Shown here: positions 1 through 10,455 of the stretch, piece by piece
How positions within the stretch are numbered: position 1 is the stretch's first letter
How the letters are laid out: each line of letters opens with the position of its first letter
NCBI GenBank assembly: GCA_021397845.1
Contig: CM038040.1
Location: 47,077,088 to 47,141,087, forward strand
DNA length: 64,000 nucleotides
Direction: 5' to 3'
From: Areca catechu
Lineage: Eukaryota; Streptophyta; Magnoliopsida; Arecales; Arecaceae
Notes under the pieces: generated by a model
Databases searched by the model: none
What the model was told of the DNA's origin: nothing
The model's input: only the letters and a program-made list of their open reading frames with translations
Position numbers and translations under genes: made by a program

Positions 1-460
1 TTTGTTATACATAGCAATTGAGTTATTTTGGTTGCATGATATGATAGACTATTATTTTTCTGTTATTTTTAAACTGTATTATTATTGGTGTGACTGTATG
101 GAGTCCTCACTGGGCTATAAAACTCACTCCCTACTTTTTTATTTTTTCAAAGTCGCAGGATGCATAGCAAGAAAGGATCGGGTCGAGCATGAGTTTGAGT
201 ACCAGAATTTTTGGATTATTTAGTTAGTTCTATTTTTGATATCCATATAATGAATAAGTTGATTATTTAGTGATCATGAATTGAACGAGTTGATTATTTA
301 GTTATTATTAAATTATTTTAATGATATTTGATTAATTAAATTTAATTTTTAGAAATGATGAGAATCTTGTGTACTAGGATTAGCATGATCTCTAGGATGA
401 TACCTAGGATTTGTGCGGGTAGTTGCGTAGCCGATCCCGGTACTGGATTGGGATGTGACA
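1..460 (+). mobile_element. Right part of a Ty3/gypsy LTR (Del/Tekay-like), cut by window edge
   Basis: The segment has the layout of a chromovirus (Del/Tekay) LTR: a promoter-like GGGCTATAAAAC at about 113-124 after a 'gagtcctcactggg' motif, an AT-rich body, then the 'gtgcgggtagttgcgtagccgatcccggta' type 3' end closing in GGATGTGACA at 460. The 3' border is followed by a weak AAAGCTGAGAGCC at about 475, reminiscent of a decayed TATCAGAGCC primer site. The left end lies outside the window. The family assignment rests on recalled similarity of the LTR end and was not aligned. No coding region of this element follows, so it is a solo or truncated LTR. Confidence 0.5.
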
Positions 461-1700
461 GTAATAGTAGTCAAAGCTGAGAGCCTGGTGATGATTGTAT
501 GAGCACGAGTATGGTAGTATGTAAAAAAATACTTCACCTAGCTTTCTCTTACCTATTTATAGTGTTACATGGAGTAACGAAGTGCTGTCAGGGAAGTGAC
601 ATCCTTTGATTGGTGCAATAGATTCTGACAGGTTGTTAGAATCTTAAACCTGGAGCTCCTTTCATTAGTATCTTTTCTGTTAGAATCGCTGATTTCATTA
701 AGATGCTGCTTTCTACGAACCTGTCTACTATAATGGTCACAGAGACACATGGAATGACTGGGATAGCTGGGGCAATTAGGATCGGTTGTCGCTAACTTTT
801 AGTGCCGAGGAAGGGGCCTGATCGAGAGAGAACCTGGCTAAGAGAGATCTCGATCGAGAGAGGGGCTCCAACTCCGCAGTGCGCTCGACCTAGCACGGAT
901 CTTAGTTGGGTTCGAGTAAGCACCCGGTGGACATGTGAGTCGGGCCGACTGTGTGGTTCGGTGCAAGTATCGAAGATAGCGAGCATGGAAACTTGATCAT
1001 CTTCTACCGGTCGATCGCCGGGTAGGCTAGTGATAACAGTCGTCCTCTATTTAGTCGATGATGTGATTGGTAATGGGAGCGTTGATCGGTCATCCGATGA
1101 ATGTCTTCGGTGAGTGTTTCGAGGCCAAGTAGATGGTTGCTATAACAATTCTGAAAAATCTATTGTCATTAATAAAAAATAGCGCAATGGCTCTCTTGAC
1201 ATCAGCCATACCCTTTCCTGCTTGCAGCGGTGGATGAATCCTCAAGATCTTGATAACGAGGCTCTGGCATTTAAACCTGTACGTACTGGGATCCATGCTT
1301 GCAATGATTTACGATAATCCACATAACAAAGATTCTCACCAGTCTCGGTTGGTGAAGATTCCACGGTTCTGGGCTTCGAAGGAAGTTTATGCATGACAAG
1401 GAAACCATTGCTATCCTTGAAAATGAGATGAAAGGTTTTAGCTTCTTAACTTAATCAAACTCCGAGGAGTTTAATGGTTCTAAGCATTTTATTTCATCAT
1501 AACATTGCTCCAGGATTGCAACGTACGTACACCTGAACACTGGCATCTAGATAAGCAGAAGTCTTCACCAGGTTCCCAAGATCAACAGGAGATGGAGAAA
1601 CGAATGCCTTCTGCATCATCCCCGCCATCTCAATTTAATTTGCACCACCTTTGTCTCGGTCATTCCTGACAGACCAATCAGACCAGTTACCAGCCGGCAT
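461..1700. other. Intergenic, repeat-derived, no gene seen
   Basis: No supported coding sequence. 800-1040 is GC-richer than its flanks and reads like old retroelement DNA, with GATCGAGAGAG repeated at 820 and 850. The stretch at 1130-1210, with 'aaaaaatagcgcaatggctctcttg', resembles a repeat seen again at 37740-37860. Confidence 0.4.
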
Positions 1701-1709
1701 TTACCCGCC

Positions 1710-2155
1710 ATGCTACTCCAAATTTGTTTCCAGGGTCCAACCAGATGCCCCTCTACAGTGATTCCGCCATCCACCGTGCCCCGGTCAGAGATTCTTGACA
1801 GAGTCTCAAAATTCTTCAAGGAAATTGGTGAGGTCAACCCATCGGAAGGGCCGATGAGATCATCCGAGTCAAATGATGAAGATGGTGAGCATGAACACGA
1901 GCCTCCTGTTCGCAAGGGAGGGGCTTTTTTGCATTCCTCCACCTCCTAACCTCCAGGTGGACCCAGGGACTGGAACTTAATGCAATGGGAGTGTGGATCG
2001 CAAACCAGGGATCCACCAGCTCGGGCCGGTTGGGACCAGGGCCTCCTGCCAATCCTCATGAAGCGAGTCGATATGATGATGTCTATACCTCGTACCGCAA
2101 GCAGAGAAGCACCAGCTACCACTCTTCTATGAGTGCAAGAGCCGCAGCGATGTGA
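1710..2155 (+). pseudogene. Frame-broken protein-coding relic, family not identified
   Basis: Three short reading frames join into one plausible C-terminal protein segment. Frame 1 (1710-1930) encodes an acidic stretch with RSEILDRVSKFFKEIGEV followed by SSESNDEDGEHEHEP. A second frame gives PPPPNLQVDPGTGT and then a stop. A third frame (about 2010-2155) gives ASRYDDVYTSYRKQRSTSYHS, ending in a stop at about 2153. At least two frameshifts and one in-frame stop are needed, so the copy is dead. The ending resembles a conserved plant nuclear or RNA-processing protein, but I cannot name it. No splice sites were needed inside the block, which would fit a retroposed copy. Confidence 0.35.
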
Positions 2156-2159
2156 TGAG

Positions 2160-5100
2160 AATATTCTCGTTCTCGATAGAAATTTCTTTGTTTTCCCTTC
2201 TTTTTTTTTTTTTTTTTTCCTTTCCTCATCAGAGAAGCCAAGTTTCTGTAATGCAAACCCGAATGTTGTTTTGGTTGCTAGCTTAACTTTGCTATTTGAA
2301 CTTCGCTTCCTTCGTTATGGAACTTATTTATTTGTGCAAGCATCATGATGGATGAACAGGCTCTGTATTATCCTTTGCTGGTAACGAGCCCAGGATCGAA
2401 AGCTCTAGTTCCTCTAGCTGGCTATCGAATGCTTAAACTTCCAATTTTTTTGAAGGATTTATGTTTGCAGTAATATAATGATCATCGGGGCCAGAGTTTT
2501 GTTCAGTTTCGATCATTTTTTGAGGTCTCTAAATAAAATGGCAGTCTGATATCTGTAACCAGCATAGTCTGAATTGGTATTATATATGCCAAGTAGTTTT
2601 AACATTTCCTACGGGACACTCAAATTGTAGTTACGGGTTTCTCTTTTAATTGCAATTCTAGGTGAAGGTTCGAATTTATTAACCTCAAGCCTGTTAAGTA
2701 AACGGGAAGAAACGGCGAAGCATGATAGACTTGAAGCAGATGCGACTCTCCTTGCCTGAAATTTTGGGATTTCAGAATCCAACTAACATGGTCGCTTCCA
2801 GTGTTCTGTATTGTAAATAAAACCAATGAGCTCTACGGTCTCTTGGATTTCTCCTGCCTTCGTCTTTTTTGACCTTTCCACTCTCGAGTGGGAGGATATC
2901 ACATGAATGCTTTGGTGGAGCGTCCAAAGAAGCTCTCCGTGATCTAGCAACCACATCCAACGCCTTCACAGAAAAAAGGCTTTTTGTCCTCGGGTTACTG
3001 CAATCACCAGACTCTGTTCTTTTCACTCTTGGTAAGGCCTTCCACCGTTAAGGAATGCCTGTTTTCCCACCAGATTACAATTTTATAATAAACGGAATAA
3101 ACTTATTATAATCACGGCTAAAATGTCATCGGAAGAACTCCAAATTTTGTAGGAGAAATACATGTTCTTCGTTGATTTTCTTACCGGTCATAAAATTAGA
3201 AGCTGGGCTTCATTGGTAGTTTCTGCCGTCCCACAAATCTTGAGGGACCTCCAAGCTGCTTGCAATAAAACCGACTAGATATAACATTTTAAATTTCTGT
3301 TGTTAGACGATTTATATAATTTTTATGAGATACAGTAAGTATAAACACCTTTTTCCTATAAGAGCTTCAATACAATGCAAAAGCTGACACCCCTGACAGC
3401 ACAACGTATCACGATGCAGTTTAAGATGAAGTTGTTAAGGAGGCTGGAAACAAACTCAGAAGACTCAAGATCACCGGGGTAAAGACTACAGTAGAGGAAA
3501 TCATCTACTACAAACAAAGCCTCTCATAATTGACGTAGGTGGAAAGAAAACCTATTTTTTACACAAAATCTACTATAGATCTTTGTAGTTCCAATCAATG
3601 CACCGCAAGGGTCAAAGCATTGTGATGCCATCTTAGGGCATAAACTTCCTGCTTCAGATTATTTTTACAGCTCAACTAGCAGGACTTCAAGTTACATTAC
3701 AAACATAGATCTGAGATATTTGATGAATGTACCCTGCATGGTTGGAAGAAATTTGAACAATGAATCGCTGTATGTTTTGCATACAGGGTAACAGCACTGT
3801 CTTCCTCGCACAAGCTTAGCTTCGTGGTGAAGCTGATCGCAACCCAATTTGAAGCAACGCTTCAAGAAGCATGATATTCTTAAAGATACATCACTCTTGT
3901 AATCTGTAAAATATGCTTCAGTTTTGCAGGTTGTCTGGACCATTCAAGGATGAAACCTACAAGGTAGATGGCAGGAGACACATGAGCATTATGATTAAAG
4001 CCAAACAAAGATGAGGAAGAAGAAGAAGAAGAAAGAAAAAATGATTCTTATTGCAGGAAAAACCACAATAAGTCATCAGCTTCCACAATATCCTTAGTGA
4101 CAGACGTATTTGCTGCTAGTACAACCTGATATCCAAGTCAGGATCATGAACAAATCAGTTAAGACTGTCAGAGAAATGTAATGAGGCCAAAATAAGATGG
4201 CCCATGAACTCCCTATATTGGGATGCAAACACATTCTGCATAGAAATGCATGCAGGATGGCAGCGGTGCTGTCATGGATCAATACCTTCACATTTGTGAA
4301 TTAAGAACATATCACCATCCATGTGGATAATGAGACCACAATGTTACAGAAGCATGGGAAATTGCTCCAGAGGTGTTAATAGGTACAGTGGAGCTGTGGA
4401 GACTTGATGGTGACCTGATGCTGAATTAACTAAATCAGGGCCAGCAAAGCTGGGCATGCTCATCATTTTATCAGGATCAAACCCACTGTTGAACAAGCAG
4501 TTCCAAAATTCCATGGGTGGATACAAATGTATGGGATCAAATCATACCAAATACAATAAAACCAGACCAAATTACATCCCGATATCTTCCTCCGAGTTAT
4601 ATCCTCATGATCGATTAGTGCAATCCAAAACTATATCTACCCATCTGATCATCCATCTAATGTTCTCAATTTTTGATGCTAAAGGTTTACCAAATAACAA
4701 TGGTTCTTTGCATTTCCAAAGAATTCTGACGTTAAAAATCACAAAATGCAATGATTTTTTTTTTGATAAGACAAAAGGAGGGGGGGAGGAGGAGGGCAAC
4801 CAGCATAGCTACTCCTTCTGGACATAACTATACGAGCCTCCACTCCACTGGAGAACGTGTGGTGCATGGCGACAACAAAGATGCATCAGCCATTCCCTAC
4901 CACATCCAAGTGGTAGAGCTGAGTACGTCATCCCAGCCCCACCAAGACATCAACTGGTCCAATAATAATTCCCACACACTCCACGTTCAGACATCCAAGA
5001 TAAATCCTTTCATTTAATCGACTCTGTTTTACCAAATTATGACTATAACCAAAACAGCCAAGCCCTGGATCATTTTTCCTTAACAATTCATATGACAGGC

Positions 5101-5400
5101 CACCTCCGGTCAAATTGCACACAAACTCCCAAAAAAAAGCAATTGGACTCCCAGCCAATCATAAAAGATTGAAACATAGATCCTAGATAGATACTAAGGG
5201 AACTGCCAATCATAACAAATTTGTAATTCTTCCTAATGAATCAGCAAATGCATCAGTATGTTAAAACCAGAGACTGTTGGGTTTAGTTGAATACCTTTCA
5301 ATCAATAGAAAAATGATCTGCAAAGTGACTTCCATGAGCTAAAACATAACAAAGAATGTAAGTATCCCACCAATATAAGAAACCTAATTAGGATGAAGAA
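2160..5400. other. Intergenic region, no supported gene
   Basis: AT-rich DNA with short ORFs only. A minus-strand open stretch at 4344-4526 looks mildly protein-like, but no splice or family evidence supports it. A SINE 3' fragment lies at 4751-4831. The part nearest 5400 is presumably the 3' UTR and downstream flank of the Sen2 gene. Confidence 0.4.
4751..4831 (-). mobile_element. 3' fragment of the tRNA-derived SINE family
   Basis: On the plus strand, TTTTGATAAGACAAAAGG followed by a G/A-rich run and TAGCTACTCC matches the 3' end of the longer SINE copy at 61430-61748 (TTTTGATAAAGCAAAAGG, later GTAGCTACTCC). Only the tail end is preserved, so this is a truncated copy in minus orientation. 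Confidence 0.4.
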
Positions 5401-5426
5401 TTCAGATATCTCAATATCTCCCTCTC

Positions 5427-7034
5427 TTAATCAACTCCAAGAGCTTCTTCTAAGCCTTGATCTTCCCGACAGTGCTCTGGTACCCATCTTGTGATAGTTC
5501 GCTCCTCAACAATGAATTCTTCCAAACAATTCAGTGAATTCCTATCACTTCCATGTCTTCTAACTGTAAGAACTAACAGTGTCTTTGCAACAGAGCCACA
5601 GACTCGAAGGGTGCAATGCAGGTCAGACCACACCCTCAACCGACCACTGCTTGTGTTGTCATCACCATCTGATATCACAAGCACTGCATACTCTGAATGA
5701 ACAAGAACTGGGTGGTGACGATATGCCACATAGTCCACACCATACTGAATCCCTGGGCGAACAACCCAATTCTTAGAACGAAGATAAAAATATGCCTTAT
5801 AAAACTCAGGAAATGCTTCCCTTTTAGATCTGAAGTGATCCCACAACTCCATTTCGCTTATGCAGGTTTCTTTGTCTCTTGATACCTTAAGGCATTTTAA
5901 AGCATGACATAGATAGAAAGCCTCCTCTGGACCTAATTGGAACCATTGTTTATCCTTGTTAGAGGTAACAATTGCTCGGCCAAAGGAGGCCTTACTTAGA
6001 AGATAAGCCAATTCCAGTTCAGCTTCAAGAAGAATGTCGCAGCCAGATAGCATTGCATATGTCTTTGATTGGCTAAGAAAGCCTTGAAGTTGAGTGACTA
6101 TTTCCGACATAGGATTTGCATGGGCTATGTCTGCAAAACCTTTCCCCTTCCATCTCGGCTCCATGGAGAATGATGTGCGAGAACGGATCCTATTGGGTGA
6201 AGTTCCTGATAATGAAGAATGATTTGGAAGAAACATATCAGCAGTAATCTCAAAGCCTTGATCGTCCCGACAGCGCTCTGGTACCCATCTTGTAATAGTT
6301 TGCTCCTCAACAATGAATTCTTCCAAACAATTCAGTGAATTCTTATCACTTCCATATCTTCTAACTGTAAGAACTAATAGTGTCTTTGCAACAGAGCCAC
6401 AGACTCGAAGGGTGCAATGCAAGTCAGACCACACCCTCAACCGACCACTGCTTGTGTTGCCATCACCATCTGAAACAACAAGCACTGCATACTCTGAATG
6501 AACAAGAGCCGGGTGGTGACGGTATGCCACATAGTCCACACCATACTGAATCCCTGGGCGAACAACCCAATTCTTAGAACGGAGATAAAAATATGCCTTA
6601 TAAAACTCAGGAAATGCTTCACTTTTAGATCTGAAGTGATCCCACAACTCCATTTTGCTCATGCAGGTTTCGTCTCTTGATACCTTAAGGCATTTTAAAG
6701 CATGACACAGATAGAAAGCCTCCTCTGGACCTAATTGGAACCATTGTTTATCCTTGCTAGAGGTAACAATTGCTCGGCCAAAGGAAGCCTTACTTAGAAG
6801 ATAAGCCAATTCCAGTTCAGCTTCAAGAAGAACATCGCAGCCAAATAGCATTGCATATATCTTTGATTGGGTAAGAGAGCCTTGAAGTTGAGTGACTATT
6901 TCCGACATAGGATTTGCATTGGCTATGTCTGCAAAACCTTTCCCCTTCCATCTCGGCTCCATGGAGAATAACATGTGAAAACGTATCCAATTGGGTGAAG
7001 TTCCTGAAAATGAAGAACGATTTGGAAAAAACAT
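5427..7034 (-). CDS. SEN2: tRNA-splicing endonuclease subunit Sen2, in-frame tandem duplication (two full domains)
   Basis: Sen2 is a catalytic subunit of the tRNA-splicing endonuclease that cuts the 5' splice site of intron-containing pre-tRNAs. The exon is intronless and encodes two near-identical units of about 266 codons. Each starts MEPRWKGKGF (ATGs at 6962 and 6164), followed by SFGRAIVTS and QLGPEEAFYLCHALKCLKVS, then the nuclease core. Family catalytic residues are present twice. Counting from the 5' end of the open frame at 7073, they are Tyr184/His192/Lys230 and Tyr451/His459/Lys497, in contexts YGVDYVAYRHHP, VHSEYAV and SVAKTLL. Plant Sen2 is normally a single unit of about 250 residues starting at the MEPRW-like methionine. 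The first ATG after the predicted splice site is 7034, in frame, so the start could be 7034 or 6962. A 32-codon linker between units is a copy of the 5' leader, and copy 1 lacks one codon near residue 134. Whether the fused protein is made is unknown. An assembly collapse or expansion error is the main alternative. Confidence 0.85.
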   Translation of the reverse strand: MFFPNRSSFSGTSPNWIRFHMLFSMEPRWKGKGFADIANANPMSEIVTQLQGSLTQSKIYAMLFGCDVLLEAELELAYLLSKASFGRAIVTSSKDKQWFQLGPEEAFYLCHALKCLKVSRDETCMSKMELWDHFRSKSEAFPEFYKAYFYLRSKNWVVRPGIQYGVDYVAYRHHPALVHSEYAVLVVSDGDGNTSSGRLRVWSDLHCTLRVCGSVAKTLLVLTVRRYGSDKNSLNCLEEFIVEEQTITRWVPERCRDDQGFEITADMFLPNHSSLSGTSPNRIRSRTSFSMEPRWKGKGFADIAHANPMSEIVTQLQGFLSQSKTYAMLSGCDILLEAELELAYLLSKASFGRAIVTSNKDKQWFQLGPEEAFYLCHALKCLKVSRDKETCISEMELWDHFRSKREAFPEFYKAYFYLRSKNWVVRPGIQYGVDYVAYRHHPVLVHSEYAVLVISDGDDNTSSGRLRVWSDLHCTLRVCGSVAKTLLVLTVRRHGSDRNSLNCLEEFIVEERTITRWVPEHCREDQGLEEALGVD

Positions 7035-7051
7035 ATCAGCAGTAATCTCCC

Positions 7052-7425
7052 CTAAAGTAACATAATTAATCAAACAAATAATAGGTTCATTGGACTAAGG
7101 TGGTTGACATATAGATCAAACATAACTGCAGGAAAGAACAGAAGTTCAAAGCTCTCACTTAAAGCTCTTGGAGAGTCTTCCTCCTAGCCTATTGTGTCCA
7201 ACATCAAGCAAAGGAAGATGATATTCATGGTTAATGCTGTACTTTCAATCTTGATGAAATCCTTCACATGAAAAGAAAAGGAAGTGAAAAAAATCAGGAA
7301 AAGGTCTTACCCTTTATTTTTCCCTCAGTTTTTCCCCCACAATTTATGTCCTTAGGAGTCTTAATCGGGTGGGCGGGTTGGAGTAGCCGAACAGGGAAGC
7401 TTAAACGATGGCTAGGGTTTTTGGT
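7052..7425 (-). promoter_or_regulatory. 5' UTR exon, first intron and telobox of the Sen2 gene
   Basis: Reading the minus strand, AAACCCTAGCC (telobox, 7413-7420) opens a leader without ATG that ends at 7311 with a good donor, AAAGG|GTAAGA. The matching acceptor TTACTTTAG lies at 7052-7053, just before GGGAGATTACTGC of the coding exon. The predicted intron is 7052-7310 (259 bp). Teloboxes are common in promoters and leaders of plant translation and RNA-processing genes, which suits Sen2. The transcription start itself is not resolved. Confidence 0.55.
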
Positions 7426-7429
7426 GTTT

Positions 7430-8003
7430 ATATGTAACAATGTGAACGGTATAAACATATTATCAAATTGTAACTTATTGGTTAAGATGGTGGTTAGAAA
7501 ATCAAAAATTTAGAGTTCAAATCTTCAGATCCTCTAATAAAATAATATATAACCATCTATTAATTACTTTTTCCAATGGATCTTGTGTAACCAATCCTAT
7601 CCTATGCTTGAATGATGAGTTAGGATTTCCTTCATCTCCCTTCTTCCTCTTTTCCTTCTTTCTCTATCTCTTCTTTTACTAAAATAAAAAACTCATCATT
7701 ATTGAAATATCATATTAACCATTATAATTACAAAATAAACATAAAATTAAAATCTTTTCAGATTTGGAATTTACCAGATATTTATTACTCAAATCCAATC
7801 ATATAGATATTCAGGATTAGGTGGTTGTGATATTCAGAATTAAGAACTATAAGTTTTCTGGTATTTTATTTAGTTTGCATGAATTGATGGATATCTTGTC
7901 CCTTTGAGTGATGTTCTCCTCTTGCTGAGAACCAAGATAAGATAAAGCCCAATTTGGATTGAGTTTGCAAGATAGCTGAAACACCTAGCGACATTACCAA
8001 CCT
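7430..8003. other. Intergenic AT-rich region
   Basis: Upstream flank of the Sen2 gene on the minus strand. No coding signal and no clear TATA box was recognised. Confidence 0.4.
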
Positions 8004-9496
8004 GATCAATTGGTACCCTTACTTTCCACAATAAAGCCAATAAAAAACTTGGTGCATACAAGATGACTGTCACTCAAGCATAATTTCAAGCTAATTAGGA
8101 AGCTTGCATTGCCATTAGCAGCAATAATGACATATTAAAATTACCGTTGCCACTGCTGTAGCAACAAAAGAGAACATTTTATTCTCAATTGTAATAAAAT
8201 AGATAAAATATAATTTTGTATAACTAGTTGTCAAAAGCACAAAAAGGTGGTTCCTTTTTTTTTTTTTTGGTACAATTTTTTTAGTACAAGAAAAGGCTTT
8301 TCTTGATAGAACTCAATTTTCAAATTTTAGGCTTTTGAGGATGTCCAAAACAATTTTTACCCAAAGCAAACAAGGACATACCTACTCCACATCCATATCA
8401 CACATATGGGCAGTTGCAGATAAAAAGGGTCTGGTAGGGTATTGAACATTGATTCTATCTCTGCACACCTTTATTTAAGCAAAACTTTATTTTTTTAGCT
8501 AAACACTTGTAACTCCACATATGAATTTTTAATGACTAATTTCTAATAAATCAATAGAGAAAAAAAAACAATTAAATTATATTCTTGAGATCTTCATAAT
8601 AAGACTTTGCAGAAACTAATTCAATTGTTCAAGCTTCGATGAAAATCTGATCGATAAAATGAAGTGACTTGTGAACCATACATCATTATATCTAAATAGC
8701 ATTGTGCCAGTTTTTCCTTTAGGAAGATTGGAATCAAAGTTTGGACATAGCACTATATCTGATCAATTGGTACCCTTACTTTCCACAATAAAGCCAATAA
8801 AAAACTTGGTGCATACAAGATGACTGTCACTCAAGCATAATTTCAAGCTAATTAGGAAGCTTGCATTGCCATTAGCAGCAATAATGACATATTAAAATTA
8901 CTGTTGCCGCTGCTGTAGCAACAAAAGAGAACATTTTATTCTCAATTGTAATAAAATAGATAAAATATAATTTTGTATAAGTAGTTGTCAAAAGCACAAA
9001 AAGGTGGTTTTTTTTTTTTTTTTTGGTACAATTTTTTTTAGTACAAGAAAAATAGAACTCAATTTTCAAATTTTAGGGCTTTTGAGGATGTCCAAAACAA
9101 TTTTTACCCAAAGCAAACAAGGACATACCTACTCCACATCCAATATCACACATTCGGGCAGTTGCAGATAAAAAGGGTCAGGTAGGGTATTGAACATTGA
9201 TTCTATCTCTGCATACCTTTATTTAAGCAAAACTTTATTTTTTTAGCTAAACACTTGTAACTCCACATACGAATTTTTAATGACTAATTTCTAATAAATC
9301 AATAGAGAAAAGAAACAATTAAATTATATTCTTGAGTCCTTCATAATAAGACTTTGCAGAAACTAATTCAATAGTTCAAGCTTCGATGAAAATCTGATCT
9401 ATAAAATGAAGTGACTTGTGAACCATACATCATTATATCTAAATAGCATTGTGCCAGTTTTTCCTTTAGGAAGATTGGAATCAAAGTTTGGGCATA
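8004..9496. repeat. Tandem direct duplication, 757-bp unit, two copies
   Basis: The copy starting at 8004 (GATCAATTGGTACCCTTAC) and the one starting at 8761 run nearly base-for-base in parallel. They share the blocks 'aagatgactgtcactcaagc', the poly(T) followed by GGTACAATTTTTTT, and 'cactttatgtgccagtttttcc'-like endings. Differences are a handful of substitutions, a variable T-run and a short deletion after GTACAAGAAAA in copy 2. The first copy abuts the second directly. Copy 2 ends near 9496, where it diverges. Contents are non-coding. Confidence 0.85.
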
Positions 9497-9643
9497 ACCT
9501 TTAACTAGACATAATTTTTTGTCCTTGGCATTCTTAAGTTTCTTAAAAAGCTTTTACTCTTCGGCTATCATCCCTTCTTTTTATCAAGTGTTCCTTATAC
9601 ATGATGTTATGGATCTATGAGATGACTAGTAAGACTGAAGCAC

Positions 9644-10455
9644 ATAGGACTTGTTTGGTTCACCGAGAGTGGAGGGGGAAGTGGCAATTCTTGGAAAGTG
9701 GAGAGTAGGCCTCGTGGTTGGAGTTTTAAGGAGAGAGAGAATGGAAAAAGGTTTTCCTTTAGAAAGACATTTCCCATATTGCATGGAAAATGAAACCGAC
9801 AAAAAGAATAGGAAGTGATGGTGCTTTTTTATTTCCAAAAGTATCCTTTGAAGATCAAAGGCTAAGATTTTGCAAATAATAGACGCATAGTCATGAAAAA
9901 ATAGTAAATAGTAATATATACTAAGATCATATAATATTTTAATATATTTATATTAATATAATATTTTATAATATTATATTTTAATAGTGATATATGCTAA
10001 GATCATATATTTATACTAATATAATATTTTCTTTAATATTAATATAGTACTTATATTAATTTATTAATATTTATATTAACATAATATTATATGTAGATCT
10101 ATATTAATAAATATATTATCTTAAGATATTAGTACTATTTTAATATAATACTAATATGTATATATTAGTATTGTATTAATAATTTATATAATATAATAAA
10201 TAATTATGATATAATGTTATATTATAACATATATATATTATTATAAATATAATATTATTATTTATACAAAGTTTGGGGAAAAAATAGTCTTATATTTATT
10301 AAGGATATAATAGATATTTTACATAGTCTTCCCAAGAAAGTGCATGTTCACCCAAATATAAGCCATTTTGGAATAAACCTTTTTTTTTTTAATGATTAAT
10401 CAAACATGCCAAAGTTCTTTTTCTAGGATCTTCCCGCGAACCAAACAAGTCCATA
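9644..10455. mobile_element. Non-autonomous DNA transposon with 15-bp perfect TIRs
   Basis: GGACTTGTTTGGTTC at 9647-9661 is the exact reverse complement of GAACCAAACAAGTCC at 10438-10452. The 806-bp element is flanked on both sides by ATA (9644-9646 and 10453-10455). The TIR resembles plant Tourist/PIF-Harbinger miniature elements (GGxCxTGTTTGGTT), though their usual duplication is TAA or TTA. The interior, especially 9890-10270, is extremely AT-rich and has no transposase. Confidence 0.75.

Noticed and set aside
4344..4526. Minus-strand 60-codon ORF with protein-like composition
   Set aside because: No family recognised, no splice sites defined, no neighbouring exon found.
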